Assembly: GCA_963775935.1 (NCBI GenBank)
Contig: CAVZKR010000003.1
Span: forward strand, 62,001 to 126,000
Direction: 5' to 3'
Origin: JBBIPA01 sp963775935
GTDB lineage: Bacteria > Chloroflexota > Dehalococcoidia > GIF9 > UBA5629
Length of the DNA stretch: 64,000 nt
The translations under genes and the position numbers were made by a program. Under the pieces are notes generated by a model. It did no database searches. It had not been told where the DNA came from and saw only the letters and a program-made list of their open reading frames with translations. This document shows, piece by piece, positions 45,240-53,572 of the stretch (its first letter is position 1; every line of letters begins with the position of its first letter).

Positions 45240-46517
45240 ATATATAAGCCTAAAATATTTTATGGATGGCGGATAGTTGGGGTTGGTTTCCTTGCTCAGT
45301 TCCTGGGGATAGGTATATCAGCCTATGCGACAAGTATCTTCTTCCAAGCTATGTTTACTGACTTAGGCTGGACCCGAGGGGACTTAGCCCTTTCTATGTC
45401 GGTAGGCGCTATTCTGGCAGCTATACTAAGCCCATTAGTGGGAACCTTTGTTGATAGACACGGCGCAAAGCGGATAATGGCGATAAGTGCCTTTGCCACT
45501 GGTGGTTGCCTGATACTATCAGGCTATATTTATGAGTTGTGGCAGGCCTTCATTATCTTCTCACTTCTTGCTGCATTTCGTGTAGGTTTTGTCTCTATAC
45601 CAGCTATGACTATGGTATCAAACTGGTTTTCTCAGAAAAAGGGTAGAGCTATAGGGATTACAACTGCCGGGCAAGGTCTAGGGGGTTTTATTTTGTCTCC
45701 GCTTTCAATCTATCTTGTCTCTAGCTTAGGTTGGAGGATGGCATGGGGAGCAATGGGGATTCTTACATGGGTGATAATGATACCTTCAGCTCTTTTAGTG
45801 GCGAAACAAAAGCCAGAAGTTATGGGCCTTCTAGTCGATGGTAAAGTGCCAGAAAAAGGAACTATGTCTTTAACAGCGAAGGATGGTAAAGGGGTTCCTC
45901 TTGAAAGTGATAAATTTACGATAGGGAACCTATTAAGAATGCCCACCTTTTGGTTCGTAGCTCTGCTACACCTTCTATACTTGTTCGGCCACGCTTCAAT
46001 TTTCCAGCATGGCTTTTCCCTGTTTACCGATAGGGGTATACCAGCTATGACTGCGGGGACTATGATAGGTGTACTTGGTTTGTTCAGCCTCAGTGGAAAG
46101 GTAGTGCTTGGCTACTTATCTGACAGGATATCAATACGGTATGTGATGATGATTGCCCTAGCCTTGGCTGCTATAGGCATAGTGCCTCTCTTCTGGTCAG
46201 AGTCAACTTGGGGAGCCTGGCTATTTATAATATTTTGGGGATTCTGGGAGTGTGGGGTAATTGCACTTCAGCCGATATTGGTGGCGACCTTATTTGATAG
46301 GGCAATAATAGGTAAAATGCTGGGCATTTTTTCGATATTCTCTGTTGTTTCCCAACTGATTGGCCCTCCTTTCATGGGCTATATTCATGACATCACTGGT
46401 GATTACAATCTAGCTCTATGCACTTTTATTGTCTTCTATGTCGTGAGCTTGGTATTAGTCTTTTTCACCCGCCCTCACAAAATGACTACTTCTCTTACTG
46501 CAGCTAGCGAGTGTTAG
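45240..46517 (+). CDS. MFS transporter, OFA-like (oxalate/formate antiporter-type) family; non-standard start
   Basis: A 12-helix major facilitator. The first conserved helix is coded by KIFYGWRIVGVGFLAQF, which lies upstream of the first ATG (45351). That upstream frame is open from 45237, after a TAG, but holds no ATG, GTG or TTG. An AAAAAGGATA ribosome-binding site sits before ATA at 45240, so an ATA start is proposed, giving 425 residues; starting at 45351 (388 residues) would remove helix 1. Motif A is seen as GTFVDRHGAKRIM. OFA carriers exchange small organic acids, fitting delivery of substrate to the neighbouring flavoprotein. The start codon may also have been lost by mutation. Confidence 0.75.
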   Translation: MYKPKIFYGWRIVGVGFLAQFLGIGISAYATSIFFQAMFTDLGWTRGDLALSMSVGAILAAILSPLVGTFVDRHGAKRIMAISAFATGGCLILSGYIYELWQAFIIFSLLAAFRVGFVSIPAMTMVSNWFSQKKGRAIGITTAGQGLGGFILSPLSIYLVSSLGWRMAWGAMGILTWVIMIPSALLVAKQKPEVMGLLVDGKVPEKGTMSLTAKDGKGVPLESDKFTIGNLLRMPTFWFVALLHLLYLFGHASIFQHGFSLFTDRGIPAMTAGTMIGVLGLFSLSGKVVLGYLSDRISIRYVMMIALALAAIGIVPLFWSESTWGAWLFIIFWGFWECGVIALQPILVATLFDRAIIGKMLGIFSIFSVVSQLIGPPFMGYIHDITGDYNLALCTFIVFYVVSLVLVFFTRPHKMTTSLTAASEC

Positions 46518-47068
46518 CACAGGAAGCCCATCATTTTCTTATAGCTAATATTCACAGGAAAATAGCTACGTTGTGACAGTTTCTATTTGGACTGAGCCAG
46601 AAGCGAGTAAGTGTCTAAGGGATTCCTGTCTGTAATCGCTAAAGGTAACAGTTTTTGATAATAAAGCATACAGCCTACACATTGTTTTATTCATGGAAAT
46701 GGTGAGGGATTGTGGTGAGTATACAAATGCACACAAATAGCTATTATTAAAAGAAACAGTTGAATGGAATATGAGTATTTACCTCTGGTTTGGGGGAGGG
46801 TGGGATAGCACCCCTGCAAGATACTATAGGTGTTAATTCATAGCCACATAAGTTTTGAAAAGCAAAAGGGCATTCTTGACAGCTACAAAAGGTCAGTTAC
46901 ATTTCAGGATAGTATGAAGTTTTATAGGTCGCCGTTAGGATAGAGCCACAAGATAGTATGTGCCCTAGACTCCACCTATTGAGCTGGAAGGGGCATTTGT
47001 GCATGCGTGCGAAAATGGTGACCTTATTACTTTTGGTAAGGAAGTAGACACAGTTTGTTTCAATATTA
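46518..47068. other. Intergenic stretch in the island
   Basis: No gene, RNA, strong hairpin or repeat was recognised in these 551 bases between the MFS gene and the convergent zinc-ribbon gene. It may be decayed sequence. Confidence 0.5.
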
Positions 47069-47893
47069 CTAGGCGAACGGATTAATAATACCCAATATTA
47101 TCTTATACCTTCTTTTTTCACCCTCAATTAAAAAACGCAAATTACTTATCAAAGCAGTAGAATTAATAAATTTTCCTCTGTAGGATTCGAGGTTTTCTTT
47201 GCTTAATAGTGTTTGATTTTTCGTTATCTTAATACCTAGCTTGCAACCATCAACAAGACATTTATCTATCTTTTTGAGTTTTTTCTCAATATCCTCAATT
47301 TCTTTGCTCAAACCCATTAATTGTGAAGATATATCGCTTTTTATTCTGTAAGTTATCGACTCGACTTTCGATTTAAATAAGGGAAACATGTCATCAGAAG
47401 TACGACTTATTGATGCTTCCTTGATTTCGTTTATGTCATCAAGAATGTGATTGAAATGTGTTTTTGCAGCGTGTTCGATATATGCTAATCCCATATAGGC
47501 ATCTAGTCGAAATTTTAACTCATTTTCATATAATTTCATTGCAGCCTTTGCAACATCACTAGAACTACCCCATTGTTCTATTGCTGCTTGTAAATACTGT
47601 TGCTCTCTTTTGCCTTCCATTAATGATTTAGGCGATGGCAGTGGTAGTTTTCTCAAATAATTTTTTGTTTCTTCATCTTCAGGTATAGGCATTATTGAAT
47701 TTAATTCTAAAGCAAATTGCCTCATGGTATCTTTAACCTCTTCAATTGCAGGACTTTCATCGTTAGAAGTTTTTAGCGGTATCTGTGGCTGTTTTTTAAA
47801 AGACAATTCTATAGGGCTGCCACAATTCAAACATATAGTGAAGTTTGTGTTCTGTGTGCCACCACAGTGAGGACATTGATAATCCTGTGACAT
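47069..47893 (-). CDS. Zinc-ribbon protein with long helical region, unknown function
   Basis: A 274-residue protein. The N-terminus has a zinc ribbon (CPHCGGTQ and CLNCGSP) in the first 28 residues. The rest is charged and helical, with likely coiled coil at about 185-215 (LMGLSKEIEDIEKKLKKIDK). No membrane helix or enzyme motif is seen. The ATG follows GGAGGTTGGG. It stands alone within the island. It may be a structural or regulatory protein of the element; no family is recognised. Confidence 0.55.
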   Translation of the reverse strand: MSQDYQCPHCGGTQNTNFTICLNCGSPIELSFKKQPQIPLKTSNDESPAIEEVKDTMRQFALELNSIMPIPEDEETKNYLRKLPLPSPKSLMEGKREQQYLQAAIEQWGSSSDVAKAAMKLYENELKFRLDAYMGLAYIEHAAKTHFNHILDDINEIKEASISRTSDDMFPLFKSKVESITYRIKSDISSQLMGLSKEIEDIEKKLKKIDKCLVDGCKLGIKITKNQTLLSKENLESYRGKFINSTALISNLRFLIEGEKRRYKIILGIINPFA

Positions 47894-48404
47894 CCCAACC
47901 TCCCACTTGTTTTTATCACAATTGTGTTATTGACTTGATTATACACCCAGCCAAAGCTAAATGGAATACGTACCATGTACGTGAAAAATCTTAAATCATC
48001 TTTTACTCTACTATAGATTTAGCCCACCCAACTACTAAGTAAATTTTTAAAGCAGATTCTAATTCAAATAAGACATGCACAGTTAAATCAGATTCAGAAC
48101 TAATACGAATTTTCACAGTTAAATAAAGGGTGACACAAAGACGTTGCTCAAAAAGGCAGCAAATATGCCATATTTTCAAGCAATGTGAAACTATTATAGG
48201 GGGAATTACTGCAATATCTGGTCGTAGCTAAAACTGGGGTGTTTCTGTCTGTTAGATTCCCAAAACAGATTCATTGCAGGGTAGAGCGCGAGCCGAACCA
48301 GCCAGCTTTATTCAACAATAGGTTAAGTGCTGAAATAAATAACGGTATAGAATATCTGTACGCACGTTGGGATAGACATGCCAATGTTCGTCCAGTGGTA
48401 ACAA
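47894..48404. other. Intergenic stretch with copy B of the 95-base repeat
   Basis: These 511 AT-rich bases hold the repeat at 47981-48077 and two short CACAGTTAAAT copies near 48076 and 48115. No convincing gene is present; a 61-codon open frame from 48239 has no recognisable features. Confidence 0.5.
47981..48077. repeat. Imperfect 95-base repeat, copy B
   Basis: Partner of 43119-43213, in the same orientation about 4.9 kb away. Together the copies bracket the flavoprotein, MFS and zinc-ribbon coiled-coil genes. Confidence 0.6.
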
Positions 48405-48626
48405 TTACAATTTTGCTGATTTAATAACATCCCTTAGTTTTAGTCCATTTGCCTTCAAGGTGTTGTAAATATATCCCTGACTGCATCCCAATTCTAGAGA
48501 TGCTTCCACCACGCTACGGTATATCCGCAACGCCTCACAAACGTTTTTGAGTGGTATATTTAGTGGTTTGCGACCAATTCCCTTGACCACTACGGAATTA
48601 CCGCAATTAGGGCATTGTACTTTCAT
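48405..48626 (-). CDS. Small zinc-ribbon/HTH protein of the island
   Basis: A 73-residue protein with a short zinc motif (CPNCGN) at its start and a helix-turn-helix-like second half (VVEASLELGCSQGYIYNTLKANG). The usual second CxxC of a ribbon is missing, so metal binding is uncertain. Its start overlaps the ATPase gene by four bases (ATGA). It is probably a DNA-binding accessory protein of the element. Confidence 0.55.
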   Translation of the reverse strand: MKVQCPNCGNSVVVKGIGRKPLNIPLKNVCEALRIYRSVVEASLELGCSQGYIYNTLKANGLKLRDVIKSAKL

Positions 48627-50191
48627 TTGCTACGCCTCTCTTTTGGTTTTGGGTGACAACGAGAACAAAGCCATTCAGCTTTTCCCCACAGGCTAGCCTC
48701 ACGCAACCAGCGCTCTGTACTACCGCAATTCTGGCAAGGCGTGGTAGGGCATTTAGGGATATCGTCCTGACCACTATCTTTATTTGGCATACCCAGGACG
48801 GCTTCAGGGGTATTTACAGTGCCAGCACCTAAAGGGGTAACAGAATTATTGAGGCTAATTTGATTTACATTGCCAATATCTTCTATATGGCAATCTTGGC
48901 AACCTAAATCCTTTTGGCCTTCTAAATCTTCTGGCAATTGCCACTTAACCCGTGCAATGCCTCTTTTGCCACTTTCACCCTCTCGCTTGCTGGTTATCCG
49001 CAGCTTGGACTTAGCACGATTTAATGTCCTCTCATATATGCCCAAGCTCTTAGCGTCACTGAAAACCTGCTTCGCCTCTACCGGCCCGTCTGTCAACTCG
49101 TCTCTCAGGAAGTCCACCGCCTCATCTATAGCCGTTTTACCGTCTCCAGTGTCCTCTACTGCCATGATACGGGCAGCCGTCAGGTCACTTTCGCCAGTCC
49201 AGTAAAAGCCGCCGTCCCTTAACTCAAAACCGATAGCCTGGCCCTTAGGGGCTAGGTTAGACTTGATTTGCACTATACCCCGCTTCTGATCATTATCAGG
49301 GTCACAACCTGCCATAAGTACCGAACGGCAAGAGGCTGCAAAGTCAATACTACCTAGCCCCCGGTATATTGGCTTCAGTGTCCCGCCTTTGGTGAGGTGG
49401 CGAATAGCCAGGATTGCGCAACTGTGTTTTTCAGCTATATCGGCTAGCTTAGCCATAACCGCCCTGGTCTCATTGCTTCTGTGAATATCAACATTAGCTC
49501 CGATATAAGCCACTAGCGGGTCAATTATCACTAGCGCGGGCTTCACTTGCTGTATAAAATCTTCAAGTTGGGCAAGCCCACTGTCACCAAAGTCCAGAGC
49601 GCCCTTGATAGCGTGAATGTTCCTAACGTCAGCTCCCATAGCGTCAAGCCTGGGTCTGATGGTATCCCCTAGCCCATCCTCTGCCGACGCTAATACTACA
49701 CTTGCTGATTCTATCGCTTCCGTCCCTGGTAAACCTTTACCAAGTGACACCGCCGTTGCGATTGCCAGGCTTACCCATGACTTACCTACTCCTGGGTCAC
49801 CTTCAAGTAACGTCACCTTTCCTTTTGGTATGTAAGGAAGCCATAACCAGGATACAGTCTCAGGCTCCACATCGCCAATACACACCAGGTCTGTATCCTT
49901 AGCAGCAGTTCGCTTGGCAATTGCTGCTAACTTATCTGTGAGCTGTGCTAAAATCTCGCCCCAGGGTATGTCACCGTTACGGTTTTCTAGTGTCTTCTGA
50001 AAAGAAAACATCATACCAGAATTGAGCACGTTTACCTTCGCCGTATGCAAGGGGTCGTTAGTGCCGTGCTGGAATACCTGGAGCGTGGCTAAACCTTCCG
50101 GGGTAATATCTTCAGCAGTGATTCTGATACCACAATCTGCCCATGACAGATTCACGAAATTATCGCCTTGCGTTACCAATGGTGCTCTCAT
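48623..50191 (-). CDS. RecA-like AAA ATPase (RepA/helicase type) with C-terminal zinc ribbon
   Basis: A 522-residue protein. Walker A is LEGDPGVGKSW near residue 135, and VIIDPLVAYIG carries Walker B. AIRHLTKGG and the following GSIDFAASCRSVLMAG resemble the AAA_25/RepA hexameric helicase group found in plasmids and integrated elements. The C-terminus ends with a zinc ribbon (CQNCGS and CSRCHP). It probably acts in replication or maintenance of the element. It is translationally coupled on both sides by four-base overlaps. Confidence 0.75.
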   Translation of the reverse strand: MRAPLVTQGDNFVNLSWADCGIRITAEDITPEGLATLQVFQHGTNDPLHTAKVNVLNSGMMFSFQKTLENRNGDIPWGEILAQLTDKLAAIAKRTAAKDTDLVCIGDVEPETVSWLWLPYIPKGKVTLLEGDPGVGKSWVSLAIATAVSLGKGLPGTEAIESASVVLASAEDGLGDTIRPRLDAMGADVRNIHAIKGALDFGDSGLAQLEDFIQQVKPALVIIDPLVAYIGANVDIHRSNETRAVMAKLADIAEKHSCAILAIRHLTKGGTLKPIYRGLGSIDFAASCRSVLMAGCDPDNDQKRGIVQIKSNLAPKGQAIGFELRDGGFYWTGESDLTAARIMAVEDTGDGKTAIDEAVDFLRDELTDGPVEAKQVFSDAKSLGIYERTLNRAKSKLRITSKREGESGKRGIARVKWQLPEDLEGQKDLGCQDCHIEDIGNVNQISLNNSVTPLGAGTVNTPEAVLGMPNKDSGQDDIPKCPTTPCQNCGSTERWLREASLWGKAEWLCSRCHPKPKERRSK

Positions 50192-50409
50192 TGCCGCACC
50201 TCCGCTAGTAAGGTAGCCCTCTCGCTTTGGCTGCCAGAGAGCAAGTCCTCTAAAGCCCGCCTGGGGACAACCATTCGCTTGCCACCAAGCCTTAGCACTT
50301 TAACTGGTAATTTATCCTGTTTGGCTAGCTCGTAGGCCAGCCCTCGACTTATCCCCAATGCCTTAGCAGCTTCTGGTATCGTTATGGTCAAGCGTTTTTC
50401 ACCGTCCAT
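50188..50409 (-). CDS. Small HTH DNA-binding protein
   Basis: A 73-residue excisionase/MerR-type helix-turn-helix protein (TIPEAAKALGISRGLAYELAKQ, then VLRLGGKRMVVPRRALEDLL). This fold is used by recombination directionality factors and by small regulators. The start overlaps the previous gene by 11 bases and the end overlaps the ATPase gene by four. It is a candidate excisionase, but a regulatory role is equally possible. Confidence 0.72.
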   Translation of the reverse strand: MDGEKRLTITIPEAAKALGISRGLAYELAKQDKLPVKVLRLGGKRMVVPRRALEDLLSGSQSERATLLAEVRQ

Positions 50410-50593
50410 TTGGCTCCCCTTTCTTCTGGCTACAGGTTAAGAGCCGCATTACGTCCTTCTCGTATAAGCGGTAATCTCCCCCAGGCAGTGCTACCGCTTT
50501 CAGGTGCCCCGCCTTTATGTAGCGCCGTATAGTCTCACGCCGCACCTTCAAAAGCCTAGCCGCCTCTTCCACTTTCAATAGTTCTTCATTCAT
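50399..50593 (-). CDS. Excisionase-family HTH protein
   Basis: A 64-residue protein with the classic pattern KVEEAARLLKVRRETIRRYIKAGHLKAVALPGGDYRLYEKDVMRLL (quoted region residues about 6-50; motif in two parts, RRETIRRYIKAG and GGDYRLY). It is the first gene of the minus-strand unit and is divergent from the 50742 gene across a region with an inverted repeat. Together with the next gene it probably controls excision or expression of the element. Confidence 0.75.
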   Translation of the reverse strand: MNEELLKVEEAARLLKVRRETIRRYIKAGHLKAVALPGGDYRLYEKDVMRLLTCSQKKGEPNGR

Positions 50594-50663
50594 TGTTCTT
50601 TTACCCCCTTGACAGCTCTAATGCTATATGCTATGCTAAAGCTATCTACAATAAGTCTAACAC

Positions 50664-50694
50664 ATGTATAATATCTGTCAACAATTGTATACAT
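50664..50694. promoter_or_regulatory. Candidate operator between divergent island genes
   Basis: An inverted repeat, ATGTATA (50664-50670) with TATACAT (50688-50694), spaced by 17 bases, in the AT-rich gap between the excisionase-type gene and the 50742 gene. A TTGACA on the minus strand lies between the arms, so a bound regulator could block transcription. Confidence 0.45.
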
Positions 50695-50741
50695 ATCTGT
50701 TTAAGTGGATATTAAAAGGATAAGCGGATAAAGGAGGGAAT

Positions 50742-51656
50742 ATGGCAAAAGGACCCATAATTACTGATGAAGTTAAGCGAATGATCTCAGAAGTGTACAT
50801 GGCCCATTCCAATTGGCCAGCGAAAACAATTCAACATGAGGTCGACAATCGCTTGAGAGGACGAGGGCCAGGATTAAGTGCTGTTCAGAAGATATTAACA
50901 ATGATACACGAGAGAGAAAGGGAACAGCCACATCAGGCATCAGATATAGACGCGCCTTTTAGCCTAGGTTCGCTTGGCATGAAAGAGGAATACGAATTTC
51001 CACCAGAAGTTATTCCTATCATTCTTGATGTAAAAAAGAACTGGCCGAAGCCAAACCCCGCGGCAGAAGCCGAATTTAAGCAAACTATTGAAAAGTTGTT
51101 TGCGGAAAAGTATGGCACACCATTTCCCTGGCACAAATTGCCATTCACGTTTGAACCAAGGATTTTTACCGTTCGAGTAGCAAAATGGGTTGCCCGCATT
51201 GCCTTCGTATTAAAAGACAGATTATCACCTGAAGGGATTGGTTGGTGGGCACATTTCTACGCGAAGTATGAAAAGGAATGCGAACTTGCCGGCATACCTT
51301 GCAATACGTCCCATTTGGATACTAGTCTATTGACCGGAGATTTATGGCCTCATATTGGATGGGCTTTGTCTAAAGAGGGAAAACAAGACGCCCAGATAGA
51401 GGAAAGAAGGATGTTCGGCCATACCTTGGACGATATTGACTTGACCCCGTTGGGTTGGAAGCTGTATTGGGTTTGGCTCGGTCTGGTTGAAACCTTTGCC
51501 AAGAAATGGCCAAACCTTTCAATTAAGGAGCGAGAAGATTTTGTTAAGCGTCTGCGTGCCTGGGTTATTGAAAAAGAGACTGTGGAGGAGCTTATTTGTC
51601 CTGAAGAATTGCTTGCGGAAGTTGAGTACCATATTTTATTTAGTAAAGACTCGTAA
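50742..51656 (+). CDS. Hypothetical island protein
   Basis: A 304-residue soluble protein. The first 60 residues look like a helical DNA-binding region (DEVKRMISEVYMAHSNWPAKTIQHEVDNRL, then LSAVQKILTMIHERE). The rest is rich in Trp and aromatic residues (WVARIAFVL, GWWAHFYAKYEKECELAG, GWKLYWVWLGLVETF). No known family was recognised. An AAAGGAGGGAAT site precedes the ATG. It lies 29 bases upstream of the integrase, suggesting cotranscription and a role with the element. Confidence 0.6.
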   Translation: MAKGPIITDEVKRMISEVYMAHSNWPAKTIQHEVDNRLRGRGPGLSAVQKILTMIHEREREQPHQASDIDAPFSLGSLGMKEEYEFPPEVIPIILDVKKNWPKPNPAAEAEFKQTIEKLFAEKYGTPFPWHKLPFTFEPRIFTVRVAKWVARIAFVLKDRLSPEGIGWWAHFYAKYEKECELAGIPCNTSHLDTSLLTGDLWPHIGWALSKEGKQDAQIEERRMFGHTLDDIDLTPLGWKLYWVWLGLVETFAKKWPNLSIKEREDFVKRLRAWVIEKETVEELICPEELLAEVEYHILFSKDS

Positions 51657-51685
51657 GCCAAATACAAAGTAAAGGGGGTATTAAA

Positions 51686-52876
51686 ATGAGAGGTCACATA
51701 ATAAAGCGGTACAAGAACAGCTACACGGTCATCCTGAATCTAGGGATTGACCCAACTACCGGGAAATATAAGCAACAGTGGGTCAGCGTAAATGGCACAA
51801 AGAAAGAGGCTGAGAAGAAGCTTGCGGATCTACTTCATCAACTCGATACAGGTACATTTATGAAACCTGGCAAAACGTCCTTGGGGGAATATTTAGAGCG
51901 ATGGTTAAGGGACTACGCATGGCCTAACCTAGCACCTAGAACGGCGGAAGGTTATCAGTACATCGTACGCAATCACATAATTCCCTCATTAGGTAGGATT
52001 CCCTTAACCCAGTTAAAGCCAGAGCATTTACAGCGCTTATATTCGGAGAAGTTGTCTGACGGACGCTTTGATGGTAAAGGTGGACTGAGTAAAAGAAGCG
52101 TTCAATATATACATGTTACCTTACACAAAGCTCTTAAAAATGCGGTTAAGCTAGGAATGATAGGCCGAAACCCTGTGGATGCCGTGGAACCTCCCAAGCC
52201 TCAACATCATGAAATGCAGACTATGAATGAGTCCGATATCCATATCTTTTTAGAGCTTACACAATCTACGCCCTATTATGCCATATTCTATCTAGCCCTC
52301 TTCACTGGCATGAGGCGGTCAGAACTTCTAGCCCTGCGATGGTGTGACATTGATTTATTACTATGTCAGATATCAGTTACCAGAACTATTCACCAATTGC
52401 ATAATGGAGAGATTATATTCAGACAAACTAAGACTGATAAAAGCCGCCGTATGGTATCTCTTTCACCATCAACAGCCATAGTTCTCAGAGAACATAGAGC
52501 GCAACAAGAGAAAATGAGGCAGTCTCTTGGTTTAACTTTTACCGATGATGACCTGGTATTCTGTCACATAGATGGTAAGCCACTATTACCGGATAGTATA
52601 ACCCATGCCTGGCATAAACTGGCACGTCTTAGCGGGTTAAAAGGAATCCGCTTACACGATGCCCGTCATACTCATGCTTCCCTAATGCTCAAACAGGGCA
52701 TACACCCTAAGATAGTTCAGGAAAGGCTAGGCCATGCCAGCATACAGATAACCCTTGATACCTATAGTCATGTGGCCCCGGGACTGCAACAGGCAGCCGC
52801 TAACCGATTTGATGATATCGTGCTACCAAAGCCTGTTGTTGAGTCAAATAAAGAGGTCGCTGAAAACTTCCATTAG
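51686..52876 (+). CDS. int: Tyrosine recombinase/phage-type integrase
   Basis: A 396-residue integrase. The N-terminal arm-binding domain (GKYKQQWVSVNGTKKEAEKKL) is followed by a core-binding SAM-like domain (GEYLERWLRDYAWPNLAPRT). The catalytic residues are Arg in GMRRSELLALRW, His-x-x-Arg in HDARHTHASLML, His in RLGHASIQ, and Tyr in LDTYSHVAP. All are present, so it is probably active. It integrates the element into the tRNA-Lys gene 71 bases downstream. The start follows AAAGGGGGT. Confidence 0.95.
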   Translation: MRGHIIKRYKNSYTVILNLGIDPTTGKYKQQWVSVNGTKKEAEKKLADLLHQLDTGTFMKPGKTSLGEYLERWLRDYAWPNLAPRTAEGYQYIVRNHIIPSLGRIPLTQLKPEHLQRLYSEKLSDGRFDGKGGLSKRSVQYIHVTLHKALKNAVKLGMIGRNPVDAVEPPKPQHHEMQTMNESDIHIFLELTQSTPYYAIFYLALFTGMRRSELLALRWCDIDLLLCQISVTRTIHQLHNGEIIFRQTKTDKSRRMVSLSPSTAIVLREHRAQQEKMRQSLGLTFTDDDLVFCHIDGKPLLPDSITHAWHKLARLSGLKGIRLHDARHTHASLMLKQGIHPKIVQERLGHASIQITLDTYSHVAPGLQQAAANRFDDIVLPKPVVESNKEVAENFH

Positions 52877-52893
52877 CTAATTATTAGCTAAAA
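52874..52893. repeat. Candidate integrase arm-site repeat near the right end
   Basis: TTAGCTAATTATTAGCTAAA overlaps the integrase stop and mirrors the pair at 43032-43051 with 18 of 20 identical bases. It lies about 50 bases inside the right attachment repeat. Confidence 0.5.
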
Positions 52894-52896
52894 TAG

Positions 52897-52936
52897 AAAA
52901 GCCCCTTAAGACGTAATTGCTTAAAGGGCTTTTTTA
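52897..52936 (+). terminator. Rho-independent terminator of the integrase gene
   Basis: AAAAGCCCCTTAAG pairs with CTTAAAGGGCTTTT across a nine-base loop, with one mismatch, followed by more T residues. It separates the integrase from the opposite-strand tRNA-Lys. Confidence 0.85.
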
Positions 52937-52944
52937 GCTTCATT

Positions 52945-52994
52945 TTTTGGTGAGCCGCCAGGGGCTCGAACCCTGAACCTGCTGATTAAGAGTC
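52945..52994. repeat. Right attachment-site repeat within tRNA-Lys
   Basis: Identical over 50 bases to 42864-42913. It covers the anticodon arm through the 3' end of the tRNA, so integration leaves the tRNA gene functional. Confidence 0.9.
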
Positions 52995-53023
52995 AGCTGC
53001 TCTACCAGTTGAGCTAGCGGCCC
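52948..53023 (-). tRNA. tRNA-Lys (anticodon CTT)
   Basis: A 76-base tRNA with encoded CCA. The acceptor stem GGGCCGC/GCGGCTC has one G-U pair. The anticodon loop is CTCTTAA, giving CTT, which reads AAG. T-arm and D-arm are standard. Its 3' part is supplied by the integrated island. Confidence 0.95.
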
Positions 53024-53033
53024 AAGAGGGCTT

Positions 53034-53063
53034 ATGGTAGCATTCACAACTTCTACAAGTCAA
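53034..53063 (-). promoter_or_regulatory. Promoter of tRNA-Lys
   Basis: Minus strand: TTGACT (53063-53058), an 18-base spacer, TACCAT (53039-53034), extended as TGCTACCAT. It lies about ten bases upstream of the tRNA 5' end. Confidence 0.65.
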
Positions 53064-53098
53064 GCTGAAGTAACTTTTTTTTCGTATAGCACACACCA

Positions 53099-53107
53099 TG
53101 ATATAAT
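53099..53107 (+). promoter_or_regulatory. Extended -10 promoter of archease-rtcB
   Basis: TGATATAAT, identical to the ruvB extended -10. The transcript would start near 53114, about 28 bases before the GTG start of archease. No good -35 is visible. Confidence 0.6.
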
Positions 53108-53141
53108 AAAATATTCTTCAATTTGTGGCGGGGTAAGACGA

Positions 53142-53561
53142 GTGGAAAAGGCTTTCGACATTATAGACCATACTGCAGATATCGGCATCATTTCCTATGG
53201 TATTGATCTTAAAATGGTCTTCTCCAATGCTGCACTCGGACTATTTAGTCTAATAACAGAGCTCGATGAAATCAAGGAAAATACACAGCGTGAGGTAAAA
53301 ATATCATCGCATGATAGGGAAAGCTTGCTGGTGGAATGGCTTAATGAGCTTATTTACATTTTCGATACCGAACGAATCGTTTTTACAAGATTCGAATTTG
53401 ATACTCTCAGCGAGGTTAAATTAATAGCTAGATGTTTTGGTAATGCCATAAACCCTAAGCAGCAAATAATTAAAAGGGAAGTGAAGGCAGCCACCTACCA
53501 TATGCTAGCGATTAATAAAGAAAACGACCGTTACAAAGCACAAATAATCTTCGATATATAG
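53142..53561 (+). CDS. Archease (RtcB activator)
   Basis: A 139-residue archease. The N-terminal FDIIDHTADIGIISYG with the metal-binding Asp, and the C-terminal EVKAATYHML, are family hallmarks. Archease speeds guanylylation of RtcB so it can turn over many times. The start is GTG at 53142; the frame is open upstream to 53034, but the promoter at 53099-53107 lies in that extension. It ends 11 bases before rtcB, so the two form an operon. Confidence 0.9.
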   Translation: MEKAFDIIDHTADIGIISYGIDLKMVFSNAALGLFSLITELDEIKENTQREVKISSHDRESLLVEWLNELIYIFDTERIVFTRFEFDTLSEVKLIARCFGNAINPKQQIIKREVKAATYHMLAINKENDRYKAQIIFDI

Positions 53562-53572
53562 AGGATAACGAA

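Larger units (their letters stand above)
42864..52994. mobile_element. Integrated genomic island of about 10 kb at tRNA-Lys(CTT)
   Basis: Bounded by 50-bp identical direct repeats. The right copy is part of an intact tRNA-Lys gene, and a tyrosine integrase gene ends 68 bases inside it. Contents left to right: a flavoprotein, an MFS carrier, a zinc-ribbon coiled-coil protein, a four-gene minus-strand unit (zinc/HTH, RecA-like ATPase, two HTH proteins), an unknown gene and the integrase. No capsid, terminase or conjugation genes were recognised. It looks like an integrative mobilisable or satellite-type element carrying metabolic cargo. The intact integrase suggests it may still excise. Confidence 0.88.

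Noticed and set aside
42914..48404. CRISPR array or prophage in the repeat-rich island
   Set aside because: The repeats are only two copies each, imperfect and widely spaced, with no cas genes and no phage structural genes.
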